Assembly: GCA_016707075.1 (NCBI GenBank)
Contig: JADJII010000014.1
Coordinates: 1-64,000 of the forward strand
Direction: 5' to 3'
Length of the DNA stretch: 64,000 nucleotides
Source: Egaibacter danicus
GTDB lineage: Bacteria; Pseudomonadota; Gammaproteobacteria; Burkholderiales; Burkholderiaceae_C
A model generated the notes under the pieces. That model was not told the origin of the DNA. It saw only the letters and a program-made list of their open reading frames with translations, and did not search any database. Position numbers and translations under genes: made by a program. Of the stretch, positions 52,002 to 60,787 are shown piece after piece (the first letter of the stretch is position 1; every line of letters starts with the position of its first letter).

Positions 52002-52512
52002 TTTTTCACTCGACCGTACGCTCAGACGCCGTCGGATAAACGTCATGTGGGGATTAGTTGGCCTCATTTTTACATTTGAAATGGCCATTGCAGCTTGGAG
52101 ATTGCAGTCTTTCCAAACGACCAACGCAGAGCTCGCTTCGCAGCGTCTCCAACTTAGTGTTAAGGGGGTTCGCGCCGATCGCGCCGATCTTACAGCGGAC
52201 CGACTAAACGAAATTGCGGTAGCTCAGGCCATGCTGGCCGACTTGAGCTTGCCGTGGGATGGTATGCTGACTGCGATCGAAAGCGCGCGTACCAACCGGG
52301 TCTTAATTGATGCCATTCAACAGCGACCCGAGAATGGTGGCCTAAGTATTACTGTCCATTGCGAAAGCTTTGACGGTCTCGTAGAGTTCATTGAGAGACT
52401 GGAGCATCAAGCGGCGTTGCACGACGTCAGGTTAGTATCTCAATCATTGATCGGGATTGAAGAATATACCGTTCGCGCGGTTATCAGTGCAGACTGGCGC
52501 AAGATGAGGTGA
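51979..52512 (+). CDS. PilN-like inner-membrane protein
   Basis: 177 residues. A basic cytoplasmic N-terminus (RTLRRRRIN), one membrane helix (VMWGLVGLIFTFEMAIAAW) and a periplasmic coiled coil (RLQSFQTTNAELASQRLQL) with a ferredoxin-like domain give the PilN/GspL(C-term) layout. ATG 51979 overlaps the previous gene by 23 bases and its stop overlaps the next GTG by four. Confidence 0.65.
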   Translation: MKRGPSLDFSLDRTLRRRRINVMWGLVGLIFTFEMAIAAWRLQSFQTTNAELASQRLQLSVKGVRADRADLTADRLNEIAVAQAMLADLSLPWDGMLTAIESARTNRVLIDAIQQRPENGGLSITVHCESFDGLVEFIERLEHQAALHDVRLVSQSLIGIEEYTVRAVISADWRKMR

Positions 52513-53060
52513 CACATTTGCAAGTGAACGTACCTCCCCTTCATTTTCTGGTTGCGAGTGTCTTGATTGCTATTCTCGGCGTTCATGGCCTGATCGAGTA
52601 CCGCCTATTGGCGCCGCGGGCTGCAGAATCCGAGAGTCTGAGAGAAGACATCCGACTGCTCAGAACACACCCGCCAACTTGGTCGGCGATCCACTCCCCA
52701 CCCCTTGGGACAGCTACAGATGAGCTGGAGGGCGTCCTTTCACACTTGGGCGACCATGTGTCTAACCGAATGCGTGTTGAGCGAATGCATCGGATCGCGA
52801 CTGAACACGGAGTGGCGGTGCAAAAAGGGAATTATCGAATTGCTGGACAAGGAAATGCAATTGGTCGTCTTGAAATTCAAGCCGAACTTGTGGGTCCTTA
52901 CCCGGCAGTAAGACAATTCCTGCGGAAGCTACAGAAACACGATGAGGCTGCCGCCATTCAATTGATCGAATTTTATCGACGACCAGCTTCTACTGGTGTT
53001 TTGGCGCAAGTACATGTAGTGCTTTTTTTTAGCCGCAATAATCGCGTATTTCTAAAATGA
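52509..53060 (+). CDS. PilO/GspM-like inner-membrane protein
   Basis: 183 residues. N-terminal membrane helix (PLHFLVASVLIAILGVHGLIEY), then a periplasmic region with a coiled coil and a ferredoxin-like domain (LEIQAELVGPYPAVRQFLRKL), the PilO/GspM pattern. GTG start (GTGA overlap with the previous stop), and the stop overlaps the following ATG by four bases. Confidence 0.65.
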   Translation: MTHLQVNVPPLHFLVASVLIAILGVHGLIEYRLLAPRAAESESLREDIRLLRTHPPTWSAIHSPPLGTATDELEGVLSHLGDHVSNRMRVERMHRIATEHGVAVQKGNYRIAGQGNAIGRLEIQAELVGPYPAVRQFLRKLQKHDEAAAIQLIEFYRRPASTGVLAQVHVVLFFSRNNRVFLK

Positions 53061-53560
53061 TGTCAACAAGAAATAACTCCCTGCTGCGGCGATCGTTACT
53101 TGTTGTGGGATTGACTTTCGCTCTATGGGCAAGCTGGAGGATGAGCGAGGAAGACACCGTTGTAAGTACAGGTAGAGTCCGCGATACCACTATGCAACGA
53201 CCTATGCAACGCGATTCACCTGGAGTCGTACCGAATTCTCGCCTTGAGTGGCCGCTGCGTGAGTCTCAAAACGGTCCGGTTTCAGATCTCTTCAGTCGGC
53301 GAACACGCGTTTTTGTCACTCCTCAAACGGTGTCTTCTGCTGCTCCTGTTCTGCCGTTAATGCTCAAATATGTCGGGCGACTAGAAGGTCAGACAACTAG
53401 TCATTTTTTTCTTGCGGATCCCCAGAACCGTGTCATTTCGGTCGAAATGGGTCAGATGGTTTCTGACGAATGGCAGCTATCGTCGATGGGTTTTGGGCGG
53501 ATCGTATTTCGCCACAAAGCGACTGGTCAAGAACAACCAATGATGATCGGAGCGTTTTGA
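53057..53560 (+). CDS. PilP/GspC-like periplasmic linker protein
   Basis: 167 residues. One N-terminal hydrophobic helix (SLLVVGLTFALWASW), a Pro/Ser-rich linker and a C-terminal beta domain (LMLKYVGRLEGQTTSHFFLADPQNRVISVEMGQ in part) resembling the homology region of PilP/GspC that contacts the secretin. Translationally coupled on both sides. Confidence 0.6.
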   Translation: MMSTRNNSLLRRSLLVVGLTFALWASWRMSEEDTVVSTGRVRDTTMQRPMQRDSPGVVPNSRLEWPLRESQNGPVSDLFSRRTRVFVTPQTVSSAAPVLPLMLKYVGRLEGQTTSHFFLADPQNRVISVEMGQMVSDEWQLSSMGFGRIVFRHKATGQEQPMMIGAF

Positions 53561-55539
53561 TGACTTTCTATTGGTCGCTTGCTGGTTCGGTTTTGTTCGT
53601 GCTTGCTGGATGTGTAGGGCAAGACTCCTTTCGTCGAGGCGAAGAGCAAATCGCGAACCGGCAATGGGAACCCGCGATCAACAGTTTCTCTGAGGCGAGT
53701 CAAAGAGACCCATCGAATTTGGAGTACCGCACGGCGCTGCTGCGGGCCAATGAAAAGGCCGTTAACGAGCTGCTTGCGGAAGCAAGCACTTTGAGAGAAA
53801 AGAACACGACGCAAGCCGGAGATCTTTATCAGCGAGTCCTGCGCCTATCCCCTACGAACGAACGCGCCGTTGCTGGTCTTCAGTCGATTCAAACAGAGGA
53901 ACGACGCCGGCGCTTGTTTGACGACGCAACCCGTGCCGCGGGAAACGGCCGCGAGCAGGAGGCCCGAACTAAGTTCAGAAAGCTGCTTGATGAAGTGCCC
54001 AACCACTCTGGTGCACGCCAAGCATTGAGAAATATGGACGAAAGTCTTGAGCGAGTCAATGTTCGTCCAGAATTGGCTCCAGCCCTGCGAAAGCCGGTCT
54101 CTCTGGCATTCAGAGATGCGACACTTAAGATGGTTTTTGATGCTTTGGCCAGTGCCACCGGAATCAACTTCGTATTCGACCGAGATTTTAGGAGCGATAC
54201 CCGAGTCAACGTATTTCTGCGAAATGTAGCCTTTGACGAGGCGATTGAACAAATCGTCAGTTCCAATGGGCTGGCGCGCCGCGTAGTAAACGCTAACACG
54301 CTATTGATATACCCTGCACTTCCTAACAAGACTAGGGAGTACCAGGATCTGGTGGTACGCAATATTTTTGTGGCGAATGCAGATGTCAAACAACTTTCCA
54401 CCCTACTCAAAACTGTCCTTAGAGTCAAAGACCTTCACACAGATGAAAAACGCAATGTGATCGTTATTCGAGACACCCCCGAGATCGTTGCGATGGCTGC
54501 CAAAATGGTGGCAGCGCACGACCAGCCCGAACCCGAAGTCATGTTGGAAGTGGAGATTCTTGAATTCAACCATACCAAAGACAACAACCTGGGCATTAAG
54601 TTTCCTGATCAGGTGAGCTTTGGTGTCGCTAGCCCAATCACTTTGAACGCTTTGCGCGCTATAAACGACGACGGCATCAGTGTCTCCGGCTTGAACTCGG
54701 CAGTTGCGATAAACCTGAAGCGTCAAGTGGGGAGTATCAACCTTTTGGCTAACCCGCGTATTCGCGTGCGCAATCGCGAAAAGGCTAAGTTTCACATTGG
54801 CGACAAGGTTCCTGTGATCACCTCTACAACCTATCCAGGTACCACCATCGGCGCGACGTCGTCTTCAGTTGCCTATCTCGAAGTTGGCATCAAGCTAGAG
54901 TTTGAACCGTCTATCCAGTTAGACGACGATGTTGTAATTAAGACTACTTTGGAAGTGAGCTCGATCACTAAAGAGGTGGTCAACGCTGGGACTATTGCCT
55001 ACCAGGTTGGCACACGCAATGCTGCCACCACCCTGACACTGCGCGATGGTGAGACGCAGGTTCTTGCGGGTCTTCTGAGTTCGGATGAGTCGGATACCGC
55101 TGACCGATTTCCTGGCCTGGGGGATATCCCCTTATTGGGCGGTCTCTTTACTAGTCGCTCAGTTAAGAGTGCGCGAAAGGAAATCCTATTGTCGATCACG
55201 CCCAGAATTGTTCGAAACTTGCGGCGCCCAACCGAAGATTTATTGGAGTTTAATTTTGGCCCGGAAGCGGGGCAACAGGGAAGTGGTCAGACTGGTGGAG
55301 TACCCCCTCGACCATCATCACCAGTTCCTGTTCTGCCCACGAGACCTCAACCGAGTACGTCGGCACCGTCCTCCGGGCTTATTCCCGTGGTACCGTTTGG
55401 AACAACTACGTTACCCTCATCTGCACCATTGACGACTCCGGCTCAACCAGCTGCAGCAGCGACTGCGCCTTCGGTCGGCTCATCACCACAGTTGCCAGCA
55501 GAAAATTCGGACCTTCCGCCAGGTGTAGGAAGTCGATAG
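53560..55539 (+). CDS. gspD: Lipoprotein secretin (GspD/PilQ-like) with N-terminal TPR-like region
   Basis: 659-residue outer-membrane secretin. A lipoprotein signal with lipobox LAGC is at the N-terminus (FVLAGCVGQDSF). Residues about 30-150 look like TPR helices (EPAINSFSEASQRDPSN). Secretin N-domains follow (LRNVAFDEAIEQIVSSNGL; LKTVLRVKDLHTDEKRNVIVI) and then the beta-barrel core (LANPRIRVRNREKAKFHIG; GLGDIPLLGGLF; RKEILLSITPRIV). The C-terminus is a Pro/Ser/Thr-rich tail. The ATG overlaps the previous stop by one base (TGATG). TPR fused to a secretin removes the need for a separate pilotin (inference). Confidence 0.9.
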   Translation: MTFYWSLAGSVLFVLAGCVGQDSFRRGEEQIANRQWEPAINSFSEASQRDPSNLEYRTALLRANEKAVNELLAEASTLREKNTTQAGDLYQRVLRLSPTNERAVAGLQSIQTEERRRRLFDDATRAAGNGREQEARTKFRKLLDEVPNHSGARQALRNMDESLERVNVRPELAPALRKPVSLAFRDATLKMVFDALASATGINFVFDRDFRSDTRVNVFLRNVAFDEAIEQIVSSNGLARRVVNANTLLIYPALPNKTREYQDLVVRNIFVANADVKQLSTLLKTVLRVKDLHTDEKRNVIVIRDTPEIVAMAAKMVAAHDQPEPEVMLEVEILEFNHTKDNNLGIKFPDQVSFGVASPITLNALRAINDDGISVSGLNSAVAINLKRQVGSINLLANPRIRVRNREKAKFHIGDKVPVITSTTYPGTTIGATSSSVAYLEVGIKLEFEPSIQLDDDVVIKTTLEVSSITKEVVNAGTIAYQVGTRNAATTLTLRDGETQVLAGLLSSDESDTADRFPGLGDIPLLGGLFTSRSVKSARKEILLSITPRIVRNLRRPTEDLLEFNFGPEAGQQGSGQTGGVPPRPSSPVPVLPTRPQPSTSAPSSGLIPVVPFGTTTLPSSAPLTTPAQPAAAATAPSVGSSPQLPAENSDLPPGVGSR

Positions 55540-55554
55540 TGTTTGGCCGATAAG

Positions 55555-56610
55555 TCTAATTGGATTCAGGGGCATGTAACCTGCGCCTTACTGCGGTAGC
55601 GAGTCTTTTCAGCATTGGCCAGCGATACATGGTGAGGTGATAGAGCCCCCTTTCTGATTGGTCAACTTTGTATGCCAGTCCATAAGACGGCAAAGTATTC
55701 TACCCGTTTGACTTGTCCCGCTGCAAAGATTTCTTGCAGTTCGCTTTCACGAAGGAGAAACGCTGGCGAGAAAGATTGGATTGTCTCGTCATACGTAGTC
55801 TTGAGCACAGTCAGCGTGCCATTCCTAGTAAGGCAAAGGTTCATTGCAACGACACGGTCGTCAAACAAGAACTGATACACCACAGCTTCACCACGAAGAC
55901 TGGCGAGTTCAAGCAACTCGCAGTAATAGCGTCCTTGAGTGTTATCGAGATGTATCGCCGTACCACTCTGTGCTTTCCACCCAGCACTTTCCAGCTCGCC
56001 ATAGCGTGCGACTGCGGGTGACATATCTGAGTGGTCGCGCAATGCCTGCATCGATAGCTTGACGCCGTCCGCATGGGAGCTTTGCACGTTGCTTGCGCAT
56101 GTTTTGCCGGAGATTTTCCCCTCTCGCATTCCAGTACTCTTCAAAGCTGCCATGAATGTCAATCCAGCCAGTGTCGATGTAATCACTGCTAGTGCTGTCT
56201 GGAGTGTCTTGAGCTCGCGGTGCGATGTGCGGATCAATTTGGGTGATTGAAAGTCAGAGACATGGACCAAGCGGGCCACGTAGCAGGCTGCGGGCAATGT
56301 CTTGCAACGTGGCGTTTGCTTCTGCAACCCAGGCGCCCAATGGAAGCTGGGATGGCTGGAAAGTCTGCCATCTGAAGCCCGCCTGAGGTGAAAGCAGGAA
56401 CATCGCGAGCACACCCCCATCTTTGCGCCCTACCAATAGCCTTTCATTGCCGGCGCCCAGAATATTCAGCGCGGAAATGATGGCGTCTCCACTTAGAAAT
56501 GGTAGGTCACCATGTGCAGCATTGAGGCGGTCCCAATTTGTCAGTAGCGAGCGGTCCTGTGCGAGAGATGATGCCGGAAGGTTCTTCCAGTGAATACGTG
56601 AGAGTGACAT
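55555..56610 (-). pseudogene. FemAB/GNAT-like protein of polysaccharide cluster, multiply disrupted
   Basis: Start ATG 56610 (MSLSRIHWKNLP) reads to an in-frame TGA at 56254-56256. The family pattern resumes in the same frame (ITQIDPHIAPRAQ, NARGENLRQNMRKQRAKL), shifts frame at the G3 run 56075-56077 to ADGVKLSMQAL, ELESAGWKAQSGTAI and LFDDRVVAMNLCL, and again near 55685 and 55648 before ending YRWPMLKRLATAVRRR at 55555. This is the GNAT/CelD-FemAB fold. One nonsense codon plus about three indels suggest a decayed gene, or errors. Confidence 0.65.
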
Positions 56611-56641
56611 GATGGTTCTCTTTGAGGTGCAGCCGCGCAGA

Positions 56642-57863
56642 CTACGCTGTCTGAGCAGGTTGGGATGAAAGAAGACCCAAGACCGAGCGGGCCGTTCGTT
56701 CGATGTCGGCGTCACTTAGATCTTGGTGACAAAGCAACTGCAGTACATGCTGGCTCCAAAGCGGGCCAACATCACCGTCCAGGCGTGGTGTTCCTGGCCA
56801 GAGCCTGTCCCACCGAAAGACTGGCAGGCCCAAGGCTCTTAGCGAACGGTAAACACGGTCGGCATCATCGACCCAGAGAGGAAAAACGTATGGCGCGATA
56901 TTGCAGGAAGACGCAGTGTTCAAGGGGAAAAGCGGCTTTGCACCCTGGATGTTAGTGAAGTGTCTGGCATAAGAGGCGAAATTCTGCTGTCGCCTGATGA
57001 TCACTCTTCCTCGGGGCAACATTGCCTTCAGGGCAACAGTGGTCCAAAGGGGGGATTCCGCTCTACGCGCCATATCGCAGTCACGCATCATGGCAACCGC
57101 GCCGGGATCTGCCGACTCTTGAGATCGTTTCTCCTGTTGAAGGTAGGCTCTTTTCAACCCCAAGAGAAACGTCAAGATACGGTTGATGCCAGGGAACCGC
57201 CCATATTTTGTGGCTACTTCAAGAAGGTCGACCAAACCTTTGAGTTGGGCTTTGAGGCTGGGCGGAGAGAGTTGGAGGTTCGAGATAGGACGATTTGCCG
57301 ATGCGAGCAGGCCACCCTCTGGCACAGGCAAGAATTTCGAAAGACTTGCCGTTGCGTAGTCACCCCAAGCCCCCACGGGGCGTTCACCGGCCTGCCCAAA
57401 ATAGCAGTGGGCACAGTCTTCGATAAGTGCGATCCCTCGATCGTCGCACCATTGCCGCACTTCGGCCAATGATCGGGCAAGTCCAAAATAGTGCGACACG
57501 AGCATTGCCTTGCATGAGTTTGCAGTGGCTGCATCAATTGTCAAGGTTGGGTAGCCCGTCGCGACGCAGACCGAAAAAGACAGGGGTCAAGTCCGCCAGC
57601 AGTACTGGCGCTATCATGGTCGGACAGTGATAGCTTGGAACCAAAACAGTGCTGGTTGGCGGTAGTTGAAGCTGCTGCAGGGCTTGATAGATCGCAGCAC
57701 GTCCGCTGGTTGTATTTGCGGTACTAGCCAAGTTTTCAACGTTTGAGATGCCGGGCGCGTCAACAATTCGGAAGCTGGACCAACCCAGAACTGGGAAGCG
57801 CGGGAGTGGCAAATTCGATGAAGAGCCTTCGCCGAATTCGCAAGTAGTCGATCGGGTGGTCAT
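56642..57863 (-). pseudogene. DegT/DnrJ-type PLP aminotransferase, one frameshift
   Basis: The N-terminal frame (from 57863) has TSGRAAIYQALQQL and VLVPSYHCPTM; the C-terminal frame (from about 57540) has MLVSHYFGLARSL, IEDCAHCYFG and the PLP-lysine region SLSKFLPVPEGG. One base too many in GACAATTG at about 57533-57540 splits them. A repaired protein of about 405 residues would be a sugar or related aminotransferase acting in surface-polysaccharide synthesis. Neighbouring genes are exosortase-A associated. Confidence 0.75.
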
Positions 57864-57880
57864 TGAAGCGGAGACGTACG

Positions 57881-58639
57881 CTACTTTGCTTGTTCGGCGG
57901 GGACGCTAGCAGCTGCGGCTGGCGCAGAGACCACGTTCGCCGGTTCGCGGCAGTTCCCCACGCGCTGCAATTGGTCGCGCAACACGGTCTGGGAAAATCC
58001 GAGCGAAATTGCCTGGTGAGCCTGAATAAGGGCCTTCTCATAATTTTTCAGATCGAAATAGTGCAGCCCAATGTTGTAGTGCGTGAACGCGTTATCTTTG
58101 GCATACTCGGTAGCGATGGCGAGTTGAGCATTGGCGTCAGGTACGCGTCCCTGTCTGCCAAGATATGTCGAATAGACCATCCGCACGGCGGTGTCGTCCG
58201 CGCGGAAGAGTATTGCACGTTCGAACCAGCACTCGACAGTGTATCGGGAGCCACTGGGCTGGAGCGTTTTTTCTTTCTCGCCCAACCGCATCATTGCTAT
58301 CAGCGCCCTATGGTTGTTCGGAATTGCCCTCAGCGTGTAATCGATATCGCCGCCTGGACGTCCAGCCGTAGTCCCCCGTATTAAGGCTTCGACTTCTGCA
58401 GTGAAATGTGCACCCAAAACGATGGGCAATTTGTCATGGTCGGTTCGGTAGTCGAAGGGACCATATGAATTGGCCAAGTTGCCACAGGTCGAGAAGCTCG
58501 CTTGTGCGTGGGCAGGCACGACGCTAAGAAAAGTGACAAACAAACCGAGAAATAGGTCACCAAAAAATCGCTCACATGAAGGCGGCGACAAGATGATTTT
58601 TACTAATGTGCGTATCGAAGTCGACGTCCACAAGTACAT
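57881..58639 (-). CDS. Exported TPR-repeat protein
   Basis: 252 residues. ATG 58639 follows a strong GGAGGAG ribosome site; a longer frame reaches 58693. Signal peptide-like FLGLFVTFLSVVPAHA precedes the mature part CGNLANSYGPFDYRTDHDKLP, a sequence that I recall from TPR proteins of exosortase clusters. The C-terminal half has TPR helices (AFTHYNIGLHYFDLKNYEKA). Likely periplasmic scaffold; function unknown. Confidence 0.75.
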   Translation of the reverse strand: MYLWTSTSIRTLVKIILSPPSCERFFGDLFLGLFVTFLSVVPAHAQASFSTCGNLANSYGPFDYRTDHDKLPIVLGAHFTAEVEALIRGTTAGRPGGDIDYTLRAIPNNHRALIAMMRLGEKEKTLQPSGSRYTVECWFERAILFRADDTAVRMVYSTYLGRQGRVPDANAQLAIATEYAKDNAFTHYNIGLHYFDLKNYEKALIQAHQAISLGFSQTVLRDQLQRVGNCREPANVVSAPAAAASVPAEQAK

Positions 58640-58685
58640 CAATATACTCCTCCGAGTTGAAAATCCAAAGCCTTCCTTGCCCGCT

Positions 58686-59549
58686 TCATGCATCGTGCTC
58701 CCTTGGTGAACGACTCAGCCAGTCAATGGCCAGCGTCACCACCATTGCACGCCAAGCTTCACTGGAAAATGTATGGTCAGCCGATTGCAGATCGTGCCGT
58801 ACAAGGTTCGGATGTGTCAACGCGCCTTTCCACGACACGTCCGTACTCGCGACCTCCAAGAATTCCTTGGCAGTGTAATCTTCGCCACTCAGGAGCAGCA
58901 GAATATGACCGGGGAAAAGGCGCCAAGCCGTAGCCATGCGCTTCTGAAAGGGTTGTCTTTCTGGCGACTCTTGATTTGAGCGGGCTGCCGCCAAACGAGT
59001 TTTTTTGACAAAACCAACCACGGCGCGCAACGTTACTTTCCCGCTTGCCAATTTGTGCCAGAATTCCTTTTGCATCAATCTGCGACCGTAGTAGTGTTTG
59101 ACTTGGGTTTTTGCCAGACTAGCCTCCGACCGAATCCAGGGATTCAACAGGCAAAGTCCGTTTACGCGTGGATCATGGGTTTCATGGACGTAAAGCAGGG
59201 CCGCTGAAGCGCCATCGCACAGACCCCACAGCGCAACGTGTTTAACTGAAGGAACGCGTTGCTGCAAAATACCAATGGCGGCCCCAATGTCAGAGCTGAC
59301 ATTGTCAAACGTTCTCTGCGCGCCTTCACTATCACCCATGCCACGGTAGTCGAACCGCAGAACGGCGTAACCTGCAGAGGCTAGTTCACGGGATAGCAGG
59401 ACAAACTGCCGGTGGCTGCCAACCCGGTACTGCGGTCCACCCACAAGCACAACGATGGCAGTCTCTGCGGGTGTTTCTGGGCAAGCCAAAATCCCCCAAA
59501 GCGTATCGCCCTCGCATACAAAGCTCACAGCTTCTTCAACGTAGGTCAT
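58686..59549 (-). CDS. Exosortase A system-associated hydrolase 1 (alpha/beta fold)
   Basis: 287 residues. The alpha/beta-hydrolase motifs are VVGGPQYRVGSHRQF-like oxyanion region, LRFDYRGMGDSEG, a nucleophile elbow GLCDGASAA with Cys in the nucleophile place, acid LSGEDYTA and base ADHTF. This matches the exosortase A hydrolase 1 subfamily as recalled. The start MTYVEEAV at 59549 overlaps hydrolase 2 by 14 bases. Substrate unknown, probably an acyl or peptidyl intermediate on the ACP. Confidence 0.82.
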   Translation of the reverse strand: MTYVEEAVSFVCEGDTLWGILACPETPAETAIVVLVGGPQYRVGSHRQFVLLSRELASAGYAVLRFDYRGMGDSEGAQRTFDNVSSDIGAAIGILQQRVPSVKHVALWGLCDGASAALLYVHETHDPRVNGLCLLNPWIRSEASLAKTQVKHYYGRRLMQKEFWHKLASGKVTLRAVVGFVKKTRLAAARSNQESPERQPFQKRMATAWRLFPGHILLLLSGEDYTAKEFLEVASTDVSWKGALTHPNLVRHDLQSADHTFSSEAWRAMVVTLAIDWLSRSPREHDA

Positions 59550-60414
59550 GTGGAGACGGTCGAACGGAGTTTGTGGAAGCTTCAATCAACTCGGGAGCCT
59601 CTTCAATTTCACTGGTTTGCCAGAAGGCCATGCCGCGGACTATGTGACTGCGGGAAACGAAGCCCTCCTGCCGCCACTGGGCTATTGATTTGGCGGACAC
59701 GGGGCTCAGATTGGCGTCGTCCCGCGTTGATAACTCAAACCATTCCAGGCGTCTCTCTGCATCTGTGTAGGTGGGGGGCCGCAGGGCCGCCTGATCTAGA
59801 CCCAACGCGAGAGCAGGCGACAGCATGTAGCCGGCAATCTCCACTGGCAAGCCACTGTTCAGAGTCGTGCGCACGGAGTCCATGACGCCTTTTGACTGGC
59901 CGTCCAGCATGTTCCAGGCCACTTTGAGGCGCAAGAACTGTTGCATCAATGGTTTGCCGATGGCGGGAGGCTGCCAGAAAAGAAAGTTGCATGGATAGTT
60001 CAATTGCGTGGCTGCATCCACAGCCAGTAGGCACCCGGCCCGCAAACCCCACAGCCACAGGGGGGATTTGCCCTGAACCACTTGAGTATTTACACGGTTT
60101 AGTAGCCAATGGCACCCTTGAACTACGTCATTTATCCAGTCTTGCCAGGTTGCGTCGCCGAAGTCCCCCGAGCTGTCTCCGCAACCTAGAAGGTCGATCT
60201 GGAGCACGGAGTAGCCCTCCTGGGCAAACGCGCGGGCCTGCAGTGCGACCATGCGACGGGACTTGTTCATTTCTTCCGCAAACGGATGGACGTACAGAAC
60301 CATACCGCGTAAAACATCGCCTCGCGCCGGGTAGAACAGGCAGAACCTTTGACTGATTTGTGTGGAGCCGGGCGTCTTTACCGGCAGAAAAAAAGCCTCT
60401 GGCTGCATGGACAC
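59536..60414 (-). CDS. Exosortase A system-associated hydrolase 2 (alpha/beta fold)
   Basis: 292-residue alpha/beta-fold protein with LYVHPFAEEMNKSRRM, LQIDLLGCGDSSGDF and nucleophile-elbow-like LWGLRAGCLLAVD, where the nucleophile is replaced, so catalysis is uncertain. This is the recalled hydrolase 2 pattern of exosortase A clusters. Start is GTG 60414 or ATG 60408, 11 bp after the ACP stop. Confidence 0.8.
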   Translation of the reverse strand: MSMQPEAFFLPVKTPGSTQISQRFCLFYPARGDVLRGMVLYVHPFAEEMNKSRRMVALQARAFAQEGYSVLQIDLLGCGDSSGDFGDATWQDWINDVVQGCHWLLNRVNTQVVQGKSPLWLWGLRAGCLLAVDAATQLNYPCNFLFWQPPAIGKPLMQQFLRLKVAWNMLDGQSKGVMDSVRTTLNSGLPVEIAGYMLSPALALGLDQAALRPPTYTDAERRLEWFELSTRDDANLSPVSAKSIAQWRQEGFVSRSHIVRGMAFWQTSEIEEAPELIEASTNSVRPSPHDLR

Positions 60415-60425
60415 GTCAATTTGCG

Positions 60426-60677
60426 TCAGGCCGCCAGTTTGCTGTTGACAAAATCAGTTAGAGAGCCCACCGTGGCAAAGGTGGAGCCATCAATGTCGTC
60501 ATCGTCTACCACCAGGCCAAACTGCTCTTCAAGCGTGGTAATTAGGGTCACGACAGCCATGGAGTCCAGCTCGGGAATCGCCCCTAACAGGGGCGTACTT
60601 CCAGTGAACGTTTTCGCACGCCCGTTCAAACTCAAAACTTCGTCAAGAATGCGAAGTACCTCTTGTGTAATATCCAA
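60426..60677 (-). CDS. Acyl carrier protein (exosortase cluster)
   Basis: An acyl carrier of about 83 residues. The phosphopantetheine serine is Ser39 in PELDSMAVV, and the acidic DDDDIDG loop and helix SLTDFVNSKL fit the family. TTG at 60677 gives MDITQEVLRIL, matching relatives, with GGGAG upstream; the frame extends to ATG 60719/60731. It is divergent from the acyl-CoA ligase gene, which would load it. Confidence 0.83.
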   Translation of the reverse strand: MDITQEVLRILDEVLSLNGRAKTFTGSTPLLGAIPELDSMAVVTLITTLEEQFGLVVDDDDIDGSTFATVGSLTDFVNSKLAA

Positions 60678-60787
60678 CTCAAACTCCCATACAGAGGCTA
60701 GCTGCCTAACTTGGCGCATTTTAGGGTGCAAAGTACTGTGCGCGCCGTGAGATACTTTTCACTCGCAGTCCCAGTCTTTGAATTTCC

